Assembly (NCBI GenBank): GCA_018065305.1 | Contig: JAGHTO010000023.1 | Location: 1 to 35,582 of the forward strand | Direction of reading: 5' to 3' | Origin: Candidatus Cacconaster scatequi | Lineage (GTDB): Bacteria; Bacteroidota; Bacteroidia; Bacteroidales; UBA932 | DNA length: 35,582 bases | Shown: positions 23,627-32,070 of the stretch, piece after piece | How positions within the stretch are numbered: position 1 is the stretch's first letter | Layout of the letters: every line of letters starts with the position of its first letter | Notes under the pieces: generated by a model | Told to the model about the DNA's origin: nothing | The model's database searches: none | Seen by the model: the letters and a program-made list of their open reading frames with translations, nothing else | Position numbers and translations under genes: made by a program

Positions 23627-24676
23627 ATGAAAAGAAAAGTGCTGATGGGGAAGATTGCCTCCATCGGAGTATGCGCTGCGGCAATGCTGGCAGCGTCCTG
23701 CAACTGGCTGCCTGAAAGCCAGAAAGAAAAAGAAAGCGACGCACCGGAAGCGACCCTGATGTTGAGTTTTGCCGGAACCAAGGCTTCCGGACTGAATCCG
23801 GACGAATTTCATCTGACAGTGGTGCGAACGGAGAATGAAAACAATGCTCCCGTTTCCGACACGTTCTATTGCGGAAAATTCCGTAACAGACCGGCGGAGA
23901 TGAAGGTCAAGGCCGGACGCTATCTGATAAGCGCACTCTCCGACACAACATCGATGCCGGCGATGGAAACCCCCGTTTATGGAGACAAGGTGTCCGTGAC
24001 GGCAACAGGGGGCGGTAAGTCCGAAGTGAAACTGATGTGCAAGATGATAAATTCCGGTGTCAAGTTCACCTTCTCTCCGGCATTTGCGGAACGATACAGC
24101 TCCGGGACACCCGTCATAATCACGCCCCAAGGCAAACTCTCCTACCCCATTTCCCGCTCAGGGAAGGATATTGCCTACTTCGACAGCGGGACCATCTATT
24201 TCACAATCGACGGCAGTTATCTTTTCAGCAAGGAACTCATAGCCGGAGAGATACGTCATCTCAAGATTGACGCATCCTCCGATATGGGAGGACTGGGATT
24301 CACCATCTCACTCGACGAGTCTGTGAGTGAAGTCGAAGATATACAGAAGGTTGATGAAATACCTGTGCTGAACGTCGCCGGAGCCAAGGAGATGCCCTGG
24401 GGACTGAGCGTGACGGTACGCGGAAAGGTTGTCGGAGTTGTCAGCAACGGAAAGATTGTGGACGAGGCGGCTGTCAGCAGCAACATAGTCCTGGCGGACC
24501 ACAACGGAGAATACACCCTCGCCGACGTACTGCCGGTGGAGCTGAAGAATTCACAACAGAAGAAGGACCTCGCCTTCGACTCGGTGGCAGGGAAATACGT
24601 CACGGTCAAGGGGACTCTGGAGAAGAGGTATGACACGACTTCTCTGCTGAACGTCACATTCTACTCAGTGCAGTGA
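23627..24676 (+). CDS. DUF4493-like lipoprotein
   Basis: 349 residues with a lipoprotein signal (MLAASC, lipid Cys at about residue 25). An N-terminal beta domain with LSFAGTKASGLNPDEFHLTV and a KAGRYLISALSD strand resembles DUF4493 proteins. The C-terminal part (about 255-349: VTVRGKVVGVVSNGKIV, SNIVLAD, KYVTVKGTLEKRYDTTS) looks like an OB-fold domain. DUF4493 proteins are often surface or fimbria-associated lipoproteins of Bacteroidales. The function is unknown. The strong Shine-Dalgarno is notable. It ends one base before the convergent ettA gene. Confidence 0.75.
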   Translation: MKRKVLMGKIASIGVCAAAMLAASCNWLPESQKEKESDAPEATLMLSFAGTKASGLNPDEFHLTVVRTENENNAPVSDTFYCGKFRNRPAEMKVKAGRYLISALSDTTSMPAMETPVYGDKVSVTATGGGKSEVKLMCKMINSGVKFTFSPAFAERYSSGTPVIITPQGKLSYPISRSGKDIAYFDSGTIYFTIDGSYLFSKELIAGEIRHLKIDASSDMGGLGFTISLDESVSEVEDIQKVDEIPVLNVAGAKEMPWGLSVTVRGKVVGVVSNGKIVDEAAVSSNIVLADHNGEYTLADVLPVELKNSQQKKDLAFDSVAGKYVTVKGTLEKRYDTTSLLNVTFYSVQ

Positions 24677-26353
24677 TCAGTCCTTGAGCTTGCGGTACTT
24701 GAAACGGTGCGGCTCAGCATTTCCCAGCCGCATCTTCTTGTTGGCTTCGTACTCGCTGTAGGTTCCTTCAAAGAAATAAACTTTGGAATCCCCCTCGAAA
24801 GCGAGGATATGGGTCGCGATACGGTCAAGGAACCAGCGGTCGTGGGAAACGACAACGGCACACCCGGCAAAATTCTCCAGACCCTCCTCAAGAGCACGGA
24901 TTGTATTCACGTCCACGTCATTGGTAGGTTCGTCGAGCAGCAGTACGTTTGCCTCCTCCTTCAGGGTGAGGGCAAGGTGGAGCCTGTTCCTCTCACCGCC
25001 TGAGAGAATGCCGCATTTCTTCTCCTGATCCGCACCGGAGAAGTTGAAGCGGGAGATGTAGGCGCGCGCATTGATTTCGCGGTTTCCGAGTCTGACGAAC
25101 TCGGAATTGGATGCTATTGTCTGATACACCGTCAGGTCGGGGTCTATCTTCTTGTGCTGCTGGTCGATATAGGCTATCTTCACGGTCTCGCCTATCGAGA
25201 ACTCCCCGCTGTCCGGCTTCTCATAACCCATTATCATACGGAAAAGCGTCGTCTTGCCGGCTCCGTTCGGGCCAATGACACCGACTATTCCGGCAGGCGG
25301 CAGTTTGAAGTTCATATTCTCGAAGAGAACACGGTCTCCATATGACTTGCTCACGCCGCTGCACTCGATGACCTTGTTGCCGAGCCTAGGGCCGTTGGGA
25401 ATGAATATCTCCAGCCGTTCCTCCTTCTGCCTGCCATCCTCATTGAGCATCTTTTCGTATGCGCCCAGACGAGCCTTGCTCTTTGCCTGACGGGCCTTCG
25501 GAGCCATTCTGACCCACTCCAGTTCTCTTTCCAGAGTCTTTCTGCGGCGGCTTTCCTGCTTCTCCTCCATCGCGAGACGGGCGCTCTTCTGCTCCAGCCA
25601 GGAGGAGTAGTTCCCTTTCCAGGGAATGCCTTCACCGCGGTCAAGTTCCAGAATCCACCCCGCCACGTTGTCCAGAAAATATCTGTCGTGGGTGACTGCT
25701 ATGACAGTACCCTTGTACTGCTGGAGATGAGCCTCCAACCACTGTATGGACTCGGTGTCCAGATGGTTCGTCGGTTCGTCCAGAAGAAGTACGTCCGGTT
25801 CCTGAAGCAGCAGGCGGCACAAAGCAACCCTTCTTCTCTCCCCACCGCTCAGAGTAGCCACGGGAGCGTCGCTGTCAGGGCACTGCAAGGCATCCATCGC
25901 CCTTTCCAGTTTGGAGTCGATATCCCATCCGCCGACAGCTTCGATTTCGTCGGTCAGCTCCCCCTGCCTCTCGATGAGGGCGTTCATAGTGTCATCGTCC
26001 ATCGGCTCGAGAAACTTGTTGCCTATCTCCTCATATTCGGCAAGCAGGTCCATTGTCTTCTGGACTCCCTCACGCACCACCTCGACAACCGTCTTCGAAT
26101 CATCGAGTTTCGGCTCCTGTTCGAGGTAGCCGACGGTATATCCGGGGGCAAAGACAACCTCACCGCTTGTGGGCTGCTCAATGCCGGCTATGATTTTCAT
26201 CACCGTCGATTTACCGGCGCCGTTCAGACCGATGATGCCTATTTTTGCGCCGTAGAAGAAGGAAAGATAGATGTCCTTCAGTATCACCTTGTTGTTGTGG
26301 GGAAGAATCTTGTTCACCCCATTCATCGAGAATATTATCTTTTCGTCTGCCAT
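24677..26353 (-). CDS. ettA: Energy-dependent translational throttle protein EttA (ABC-F)
   Basis: 558 residues. Two ABC domains in one chain: Walker A GLNGAGKST and GPNGAGKTT, signature motifs LSGGERRRVALCRLL and LSGGERNRLHLALTL, Walker B VLLLDEPTNHLD and VLLLDEPTNDVD. The linker between domains carries the arm RRRKTLERELEWVRMAPKA in part. There are no membrane helices, as expected for ABC-F. EttA binds the ribosomal E site and controls entry to elongation according to the ATP/ADP ratio. Length and the WVRMAPKARQAKSKARL linker match EttA rather than other ABC-F types. No clear promoter box was seen upstream. Confidence 0.94.
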   Translation of the reverse strand: MADEKIIFSMNGVNKILPHNNKVILKDIYLSFFYGAKIGIIGLNGAGKSTVMKIIAGIEQPTSGEVVFAPGYTVGYLEQEPKLDDSKTVVEVVREGVQKTMDLLAEYEEIGNKFLEPMDDDTMNALIERQGELTDEIEAVGGWDIDSKLERAMDALQCPDSDAPVATLSGGERRRVALCRLLLQEPDVLLLDEPTNHLDTESIQWLEAHLQQYKGTVIAVTHDRYFLDNVAGWILELDRGEGIPWKGNYSSWLEQKSARLAMEEKQESRRRKTLERELEWVRMAPKARQAKSKARLGAYEKMLNEDGRQKEERLEIFIPNGPRLGNKVIECSGVSKSYGDRVLFENMNFKLPPAGIVGVIGPNGAGKTTLFRMIMGYEKPDSGEFSIGETVKIAYIDQQHKKIDPDLTVYQTIASNSEFVRLGNREINARAYISRFNFSGADQEKKCGILSGGERNRLHLALTLKEEANVLLLDEPTNDVDVNTIRALEEGLENFAGCAVVVSHDRWFLDRIATHILAFEGDSKVYFFEGTYSEYEANKKMRLGNAEPHRFKYRKLKD

Positions 26354-26412
26354 AAGTTATTATACTCATTATATACAATTCAATAGACAATACGCCGCCT
26401 ATATTTGGCTCC

Positions 26413-26517
26413 TGTATGTCTCTTAAACGGACTTCGCTTCGCTCATCCCTCCCAGCTGACGCTGGGCCCCTCCCGCTATCAAGCGCGGGTGCTTAGGTCC
26501 GTTTTAAGTGACATACA
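26413..26517. repeat. Imperfect palindromic element with two internal hairpins
   Basis: The ends form a near-perfect inverted repeat: TGTATGTCTCTTAAACGGAC (26413-26432) pairs with 26497-26517 with one mismatch and one bulge. Between them lie CCCAGC/GCTGGG around TGAC (26451-26466) and CCCGC/GCGGG (26472-26489). No gene is inside. It resembles repetitive extragenic palindromes or a small MITE-like element. Just beyond it a CCGCC/GGCGG hairpin (26520-26532) adjoins the stop codon of the next gene. No other copy is in this window. Confidence 0.7.
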
Positions 26518-26532
26518 ATCCGCCAAAGGCGG

Positions 26533-27177
26533 CTACTTCTTATAATAGTCAAATCCTCTTGCTTCCATATAGTTCAGGATGATGGAAACAACCTTCGAGA
26601 CATCGTCTCCGAGTTTGGAGGAATCGATGCAAAGGTCATAGGAGGATGAATCACCCCATTTCCTGAAGGTGAAATAGTTGTAGTAGTCCGCACGGGCGCG
26701 CTCATTCTGCTCGACAAACTTCTTCGCTTCAGACTCCGAGAGTCCGCGTCCCTCCATAATGCGCCTGATGCGGGAAGGAAGGTCCGCACTGATGAAGACA
26801 CTCACCAGACCCGGATTGTCCCTCAACACATAGTCCGCACATCTGCCGATGATTATACAGGATTCCTCTTCAGCTATCTGTCTGATTGTATCACTCTGGA
26901 AACGGAACAGGGAATCGTCGGACATAATGTCGTGGCTTATCAGACTCTCATTGAGATGAGAAGAGCCCCTGATGCCGAAGAAGGAGTGGAAGCCGCGCCT
27001 TGACTGCTGTTCGTCGCTTCTCTCGAAGCAGTCCGGACTCAAGCCGGAACGTCTTGCCGTCTCCGCAAGCAACTCCTTGTCGTATACCTTGACACTCAGC
27101 ACATCTGCAAGAGCCCTTGCTGTATCATATCCGCCGGCACCGACCTGACGGCCTATTGAGATGATGAATTTGTCCAT
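26533..27177 (-). CDS. Cytidylate-kinase-like protein
   Basis: 214 residues. The N-terminus IISIGRQVGAGGYDTARAL carries the glycine-rich phosphate loop of the cytidylate kinase-like family (PF13189 type) in place of a canonical GKT, and CIIIGRCADYVL is the second conserved strand. Such proteins are P-loop kinases with unknown substrate; a role in nucleoside monophosphate phosphorylation is plausible but not shown. It starts seven bases after the MATE gene stop and is probably cotranscribed with it. Confidence 0.85.
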   Translation of the reverse strand: MDKFIISIGRQVGAGGYDTARALADVLSVKVYDKELLAETARRSGLSPDCFERSDEQQSRRGFHSFFGIRGSSHLNESLISHDIMSDDSLFRFQSDTIRQIAEEESCIIIGRCADYVLRDNPGLVSVFISADLPSRIRRIMEGRGLSESEAKKFVEQNERARADYYNYFTFRKWGDSSSYDLCIDSSKLGDDVSKVVSIILNYMEARGFDYYKK

Positions 27178-27184
27178 ATCGGGT

Positions 27185-28546
27185 TTAAATTAAAGACTCC
27201 ACCTTATTCGCCTTGAACTGCCTTATGAGTCTGCGCAACATAATCTCAGCCACCAGAGCCGCAAGGAAATCGGAAGCGGGCATACTGTACCACACACCGT
27301 CCACGCCGAAAAAGAGAGGCAGTACGACAAGGCAGGGTATCAGGAATATCAGCTGTCTGCTCAAAGAGAGGAGAATCGCACTTCGGGCAAGCCCCAGACA
27401 CTGGAACAGGTTGGAAATCACCATCTGCATCCCGACAATGGGGAATACGATTACCGTTATCCTGAAGCCTCTTGCCGCAAGTTCTATCATCTCCTTGTCG
27501 TGGGTGAACAGAGAGACCGCGGCACGCGGACAAAGCATCGCCACGGCAAAGCAGCTGCAGGTGATGAGACTTGCCCAGAACATCGTCAGATGCATCACTT
27601 TCATCACCCTGTCGTATTGTTTCGCGCCATAATTGTAGCCGGCAATCGGCTGCATTCCCTGGTTGACCCCCATAATAATCATAATGAAGAAGAACACCAG
27701 CCTGTTGACTATTCCGTATGCCCCGATGTTGAGGTCACCGCCATAGCGCATCATCTGATTGTTGATGAAAATGACCACGAAGCAGGCTGCCACGTTCATC
27801 ATAAAGGGAGCCATTCCGATTGAAAGCGAACGCCTTGCAATCTTCCAGTCGATTCCGAAACTTTCCCTGGAAAAATGCAGGAACTCCCTCTTGTCCAGAA
27901 GAGTGTACATTATCCACACCAGAGAGACGCTTTGGGAAAGGACAGTGGCGATTGCCGCCCCCTGTATCCCCATCTTGAAACCGAAGATGAAGAAAGGGTC
28001 AAGCGCAGTGTTGAGACCGACGGTCAGAATCGTGGCATACATCGCTTTCCGGGGATGGCCGGAAACCCTGACAATGGAATTCAGGCCGAAATAGAGATGG
28101 GTCACGATATTTCCTATCAGTATGGGTATCAGATATTCTCTGGCATACGGGAGAGTGGAGTCGCTTGCTCCGAAAAAGCGAAGAATCGGGTCCAGAAAAG
28201 CAAGAGATATGGCAGAGAATATCACGCCTATCAATACGTTGAGCAGAAATATGTTGCTGAGAACTTTCTGAGCGACAGGATAGTTCTTCTGCCCGAGCAA
28301 TACTGATATCAGCGTGGCTCCGCCAACTCCGACCAATGTGCCGAATGCAGCGGAAAGGTTCATTAAAGGGAATGTGATTGCAAGGCCGCTGATTGCCATC
28401 GCGCCGCACCCCTGCCCAATATAGATGCTGTCCACCATATTGTACAGCGATGAGGCCGTCATAGCGATTATGGCGGGCATTGCATACTGCTTGAGCAGTT
28501 TGCCGACCTTTTCGGTCCCCAGTTCCAACGGTGCTCCGTCGTTCAT
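27185..28546 (-). CDS. MATE-family multidrug efflux transporter
   Basis: 453 residues from MNDGAPLELGTEKVGKLL. An in-frame ATG 13 codons upstream is rejected because that stretch is the rpsU terminator hairpin. About twelve hydrophobic helices are visible, including the MATE signatures GLAITFPLMNLSAAFGTLVG and GVNQGMQPIAGYNYGAK and the symmetric second half. MATE proteins export cationic drugs or metabolites by Na+ or H+ antiport. The substrate cannot be predicted. It probably depends on readthrough from rpsU or a weak promoter near 28580. Confidence 0.92.
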   Translation of the reverse strand: MNDGAPLELGTEKVGKLLKQYAMPAIIAMTASSLYNMVDSIYIGQGCGAMAISGLAITFPLMNLSAAFGTLVGVGGATLISVLLGQKNYPVAQKVLSNIFLLNVLIGVIFSAISLAFLDPILRFFGASDSTLPYAREYLIPILIGNIVTHLYFGLNSIVRVSGHPRKAMYATILTVGLNTALDPFFIFGFKMGIQGAAIATVLSQSVSLVWIMYTLLDKREFLHFSRESFGIDWKIARRSLSIGMAPFMMNVAACFVVIFINNQMMRYGGDLNIGAYGIVNRLVFFFIMIIMGVNQGMQPIAGYNYGAKQYDRVMKVMHLTMFWASLITCSCFAVAMLCPRAAVSLFTHDKEMIELAARGFRITVIVFPIVGMQMVISNLFQCLGLARSAILLSLSRQLIFLIPCLVVLPLFFGVDGVWYSMPASDFLAALVAEIMLRRLIRQFKANKVESLI

Positions 28547-28553
28547 ATCTTCT

Positions 28554-28593
28554 AAAAACAGAATCGCTTCAAGGCTCTGCCCCAAAGCGAATC
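28554..28593 (-). terminator. Intrinsic terminator of rpsU
   Basis: On the minus strand 28593-28579 pairs with 28575-28561 (15-bp stem, one mismatch, several G-U pairs, AGA loop), followed by TG and five T residues. It begins 29 bp after the rpsU stop codon and ends eight bases before the MATE start. Confidence 0.75.
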
Positions 28594-28622
28594 CATATCA
28601 TAATTTGGTTAAAGGTATCCTG

Positions 28623-28814
28623 TTATTCGTCGCGGAGTTGCAACTTCTGTACATAGATAGCTTTCTGCATTGCGGCGCGCTTCTTCACTGAAGGTTTCTC
28701 GAAAGTCTTGCGGTCACGAAGCTCACGCACAATGCCTGTCTTTTCGAATTTTCTCTTGAATTTCTTGAGAGCTCTTTCAATGTTCTCGCCTTCTTTTACC
28801 GGTACAATGATCAT
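28623..28814 (-). CDS. rpsU: 30S ribosomal protein bS21
   Basis: 63 residues, MIIVPVKEGENIERALKKFKR onward, with the basic C-terminal half typical of bS21. The frame has an earlier ATG, but MIIVPVKEGE is the conserved start. bS21 sits next to the 3' end of 16S rRNA. In Bacteroidota it helps hide the anti-Shine-Dalgarno, and ribosomes lacking bS21 have been reported to translate rpsU itself through its strong Shine-Dalgarno. Here AAAGGAGGTG lies nine bases before the ATG, as that model requires. Confidence 0.95.
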   Translation of the reverse strand: MIIVPVKEGENIERALKKFKRKFEKTGIVRELRDRKTFEKPSVKKRAAMQKAIYVQKLQLRDE

Positions 28815-28823
28815 AGTTGCAAA

Positions 28824-28833
28824 CACCTCCTTT
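28824..28833 (-). promoter_or_regulatory. Strong Shine-Dalgarno of rpsU (autoregulation candidate)
   Basis: AAAGGAGGTG on the minus strand is nine bases before the rpsU ATG and lies in a non-coding leader. It complements the 16S 3' end over its whole length. Confidence 0.75.
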
Positions 28834-28845
28834 TCTTAGGGACTG

Positions 28846-28853
28846 CAAATGTA
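28846..28853 (-). promoter_or_regulatory. Promoter -7 box of rpsU
   Basis: TACATTTG on the minus strand matches TAnnTTTG, with a predicted leader of about 29 nt that contains the Shine-Dalgarno. Confidence 0.55.
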
Positions 28854-28866
28854 TGCAAAATTTCTT

Positions 28867-28874
28867 TATTTTTG
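28867..28874 (+). promoter_or_regulatory. Promoter -7 box of the Xer recombinase gene
   Basis: TATTTTTG matches TAnnTTTG and ends three bases before the ATG at 28878, so the transcript should be leaderless or nearly so. Confidence 0.55.
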
Positions 28875-28877
28875 CAT

Positions 28878-29804
28878 ATGACCCGAGAAAAATTTTACAG
28901 TTACCTGCGGGACCGCAAGCGATATTCCCCGCGGACGGTGGCTCTCTATAAGGATGCGCTGGACAAATTCTTCGCATGCGCCTGCGGAGAACAGTCATCA
29001 GAAGACATCGGCCTGCTTGACAGGAAGATCATCCGCTCATTCGTGGCAACGGAACTTGAGCAGGGACTCAACGCAAGGAGCGTCAACCTGCATCTGTCCG
29101 CATTGAGCACATATTGCAATTTTCTCATAAGGGAGGGTGTCCTTGCATCCAACCCGGTCAGCAGGGTTCCCCGACCCAAGACGGACAAACCCCTGCCTGT
29201 CTTCTATACCGAACACGCACTGGAAAACTATTTTGACCTGAGCGGCAGGCTTCTGGAAGAGAATCCTGAAGACTTCGCGGCGCTCCGAAACAGGACAATT
29301 CTGCTTCTGCTCTATTGCAGCGGGATGCGTCGCGCCGAACTGTGCGGCCTGAAAATTGCGGATTTCGATGTCGGAAGACACGTTCTGCAGGTCACAGGAA
29401 AAGGGGACAAACAGCGGCAAATTCCTCTTCCGGCTTTGATTTGTGACGATCTTTTGTTATATTTGAAAAGAAATAGGGAACAATTCCCCTCGAATCCCGA
29501 AGGGATGTTTTTCCTGACGGACCACGGCAAACCTCTGTATCTCGCGTTTGTCAACAATGTGGTCAGGAAAGAACTATCGGGATATGCAGGTTTCACGGGA
29601 AGGAAGTCGCCCCACGTGCTGAGACACTCCCTCGCCACCCACCTGCTCAACAGAGGGGCCGACCTCAACAGCATAAAGGAGTTGCTGGGCCACAGTTCCC
29701 TCGCTGCCACGCAGGTCTATACCCACAATTCCTTCGAGCAGCTCAAGAAGACATATTTAACCGCCCATCCAAGGGCAAAAAATGGAGGTGATTATGGATA
29801 TTAA
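28878..29804 (+). CDS. XerC/XerD-type tyrosine recombinase
   Basis: 308 residues from MTREKFYSYLRDRKRYSPRT. The N-terminal SAM-like core-binding domain (about 1-85) is followed by the catalytic domain. Catalytic residues: Arg in SGMRRAELCGL, Lys in KGDKQRQIPL, HVLRH(SLATHLL), His in LLGHSSLAATQ and Tyr in VYTHNS. XerC/D resolves chromosome dimers at dif. A phage integrase is less likely because it sits beside rpsU and hpf, with no mobile context. The stop overlaps the hpf start by 11 bp. Confidence 0.93.
   Translation: MTREKFYSYLRDRKRYSPRTVALYKDALDKFFACACGEQSSEDIGLLDRKIIRSFVATELEQGLNARSVNLHLSALSTYCNFLIREGVLASNPVSRVPRPKTDKPLPVFYTEHALENYFDLSGRLLEENPEDFAALRNRTILLLLYCSGMRRAELCGLKIADFDVGRHVLQVTGKGDKQRQIPLPALICDDLLLYLKRNREQFPSNPEGMFFLTDHGKPLYLAFVNNVVRKELSGYAGFTGRKSPHVLRHSLATHLLNRGADLNSIKELLGHSSLAATQVYTHNSFEQLKKTYLTAHPRAKNGGDYGY
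29784..29792 (+). promoter_or_regulatory. Extended Shine-Dalgarno of hpf
   Basis: GGAGGTGAT, matching the complement of the 16S 3' end over nine bases, lies five bases (from GGAGG) before the hpf ATG at 29794. It overlaps the end of the recombinase frame (codons for Gly, Gly and Asp). Confidence 0.65.
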
Positions 29805-30087
29805 AGTTCAGTCAATCAAATTTGACGCTGACCAGAAACTTCTGGAATTCATCGACAAGAAGGTAAGCAAAATCAGCAAGTTCTTCGACGGAATCATCCG
29901 CGCCGAGGTCAACCTGTCACTGCTCCCGGACCCCAAGAACAAGAACGTTCAGGTCAAGGTGGTCGTTCCCGGCGACGACATCGTCGTCGAGCGCAATGCC
30001 GACACTTTCGAAGCAGCCGTAGTGGATTGCGTTGACGTTCTCAAGGAGCTGCTGACAGCCACGAAGGAAAAGCGCAATCAGAAATAG
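29794..30087 (+). CDS. hpf: Ribosome hibernation-promoting factor / ribosome-associated translation inhibitor
   Basis: 97 residues from MDIKVQSIKFDADQKLLEFID, preferred over an ATG four codons upstream because the Shine-Dalgarno would lie inside it. The fold is the single-domain HPF/YfiA type (short form), ending KELLTATKEKRNQK. It binds the decoding region of the 30S subunit during stress and limits translation. It is probably translated through coupling with the recombinase gene. Its stop region overlaps the convergent lplA by ten bases. Confidence 0.92.
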   Translation: MDIKVQSIKFDADQKLLEFIDKKVSKISKFFDGIIRAEVNLSLLPDPKNKNVQVKVVVPGDDIVVERNADTFEAAVVDCVDVLKELLTATKEKRNQK

Positions 30088-31025
30088 GAAATGAGGTCTT
30101 CGGCAGTGATGCCGATGAAATATTCTCCGACCGGTTCATTTTTGAGCCGGTCGTATATTTTGTCCCTATCCGCAGGGCAGCCGAGCAGCTTCGAGCAGAA
30201 TTCCTCCGTCGGCCGGGTGAAGAAATAGTCCCCGAAAATATCCAGACCGGATATCTTCCCTCCGGAGACCTCCATATTCAGCTCCAGAAATCCGGAAGGG
30301 AACTTCTTGCAGGCTGTATAGGAGTAGCGCGGTCCCGCTCCGAAATTCCACCCGTCCGTGGAATATTTATCTTTCATAAGAGTGTCTGTTGCCGCCTTGT
30401 CGGCCTCACTGTAATCATACTGCACAGCCCCGGGACAGATGTTGTCCGCAACAAATCCCATAAACTCTCCGACGGTCATATCTTCCTTCAGCGCATCGGA
30501 TATGTTGGCCACCCTGCTTCTCACGGATTTCACGGCCTTGCCGTCGAATTTCTCCAGGCGGGGATTGAGCGCACCTGCCAGTGAATCGATGGAAGCATTG
30601 AAAAGAAGCGTCCCGTGCTGCAGATAATGTCCTCCGGAGATGCACTCCGCCGTTCCGGATATCTTGCCGCCTCCGAGGAGAATGTCATTGCGTCCGGAGG
30701 TGGAAGCCTCAAGGCCCAGTTTCTTCAAAACTTCTATCACCCGTTTTACCCCCTCCCCTTTCGGGCATCCGTACAGGGAGTAGTTTACGTTCCCCAGGTC
30801 GTGGAACACCGCGCCGCCTCCGGTAAGCCGCCTTACCACCGCTATCCCGTGCGTCTTCACGAAATCGCAGTCTATCTCAGCCCTCGCGTTCTGGTTCCTG
30901 CCGACTATCACACTGTCGGCATTCCGCCAGATACGGATGGCCGGTTCCTCAAGATGACGGGTGAGATACTCCTCAGCCGCAAGGTTGCGGTACGGATCCG
31001 TGCAGTTGTCGACAATCAGAAGCAT
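30078..31025 (-). CDS. lplA: Lipoate-protein ligase A
   Basis: 315 residues. The lipoate-protein ligase core is RRLTGGGAVFHDLGNVNYS (about 65-83) and the catalytic Lys lies in GGGKISGTA. It activates free lipoate with ATP and attaches it to lipoyl domains of dehydrogenase complexes. The C-terminal domain is present (VGEYFIGITAEDLISYF end), so it is the long, self-sufficient form. It starts at the stop of obgE (one shared base). Confidence 0.92.
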   Translation of the reverse strand: MLLIVDNCTDPYRNLAAEEYLTRHLEEPAIRIWRNADSVIVGRNQNARAEIDCDFVKTHGIAVVRRLTGGGAVFHDLGNVNYSLYGCPKGEGVKRVIEVLKKLGLEASTSGRNDILLGGGKISGTAECISGGHYLQHGTLLFNASIDSLAGALNPRLEKFDGKAVKSVRSRVANISDALKEDMTVGEFMGFVADNICPGAVQYDYSEADKAATDTLMKDKYSTDGWNFGAGPRYSYTACKKFPSGFLELNMEVSGGKISGLDIFGDYFFTRPTEEFCSKLLGCPADRDKIYDRLKNEPVGEYFIGITAEDLISYF

Positions 31026-32020
31026 TACTCGGCGTTAAGCGTATTCCAGAGCGTGTCCTTCAGCTGGGGTATCCCCTCTCCGGTGAGCGAGCAGATGAAA
31101 ATGCAGGGGATTTTTCTCGGCAGATGACGGCGGATCTCCTTTCTCAGCTCCTCATCGACAAGATCGCTTTTCGTAATGGCCAGGACCCTCTGCTTGTCAA
31201 GCAGTTCGGGATTGTAGAGCTTGAGTTCGCGAAGCAGAATCTTGTATTCCGCCGCTATGTCGTCGCTGTCCGCAGGAATCATAAACAGCAGCATCGAGTT
31301 GCGCTCGATATGCCTCAGGAACCTCAATCCCAATCCCCTGCCCTCGTGAGCCCCCTCGATGATTCCGGGGATGTCGGCAATCACGAAAGACTTGTCATCG
31401 TAGTAGTTGACGATGCCCAGATTTGGCTCGAGAGTGGTGAATGCATAATCCGCTATCTTCGGCTTCGCCGCGCTGACAACCGACAGCAACGTGGATTTGC
31501 CGGCATTGGGGAAACCCACCAGGCCTACGTCGGCCAATATCTTGAGTTCCAGAATGAACCATCCTTCAGTCCCCTCCTCGCCCGGCTGAGCATACCGGGG
31601 AGTCTGGTTCGTGGCGCTCTTGAAGAAGTCGTTGCCCTTTCCTCCGCGTCCTCCACGGCAGAGAATCTCCTCCTGTCCGTCCTCCATCACCTCGCACAGG
31701 ACCGCACCGGTCTCGGCATCCCTGGCCACCGTTCCGAGAGGAACCTGAAGGATAATATCCTCCCCGTTCTTTCCGTGCCTGAGTTCACCGCTTCCGGCAC
31801 CGCCGTCCTCAGCCTTGATATGCTTCTTGTACTTGAGATGAATCAGAGTCCACATCTGGGCGTTGCCTCTCAGGATGATGTGGCCGCCACGGCCTCCATC
31901 CCCACCGTCGGGGCCTCCCTTGGCGACATACTTCGCCCTGTGGAGATGCATCGACCCGTTGCCCCCGCTCCCGCTGTGGCAAAAAATCTTTACATAATCT
32001 ATGAAATTGCTGTCCGCCAT
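31025..32020 (-). CDS. obgE: GTPase ObgE/CgtA
   Basis: 331 residues. The glycine-rich Obg domain (about 1-158, e.g. [14 protein letters not shown]) is followed by a G domain with GFPNAGKST (G1), [16 protein letters not shown] (G3) and TKSD (G4). Obg is a ribosome-associated GTPase needed for 50S assembly. No C-terminal OCT domain is visible. A -7 box ends eight bases before the ATG, so the mRNA should have almost no leader. Confidence 0.96.
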   Translation of the reverse strand: MADSNFIDYVKIFCHSGSGGNGSMHLHRAKYVAKGGPDGGDGGRGGHIILRGNAQMWTLIHLKYKKHIKAEDGGAGSGELRHGKNGEDIILQVPLGTVARDAETGAVLCEVMEDGQEEILCRGGRGGKGNDFFKSATNQTPRYAQPGEEGTEGWFILELKILADVGLVGFPNAGKSTLLSVVSAAKPKIADYAFTTLEPNLGIVNYYDDKSFVIADIPGIIEGAHEGRGLGLRFLRHIERNSMLLFMIPADSDDIAAEYKILLRELKLYNPELLDKQRVLAITKSDLVDEELRKEIRRHLPRKIPCIFICSLTGEGIPQLKDTLWNTLNAE

Positions 32021-32027
32021 AACTCCG

Positions 32028-32035
32028 CAAAGATA
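32028..32035 (-). promoter_or_regulatory. Promoter -7 box of obgE-lplA
   Basis: TATCTTTG on the minus strand matches TAnnTTTG and ends eight bases before the obgE ATG. Confidence 0.55.
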
Positions 32036-32070
32036 GTGAAATTATTGTATCTTCCGGAGATCCTGCACCA

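Noticed and set aside
28878-29804. Xer recombinase as a phage integrase
   Set aside because: It sits between rpsU and hpf with no phage or plasmid genes nearby, matching a housekeeping XerC/D context.
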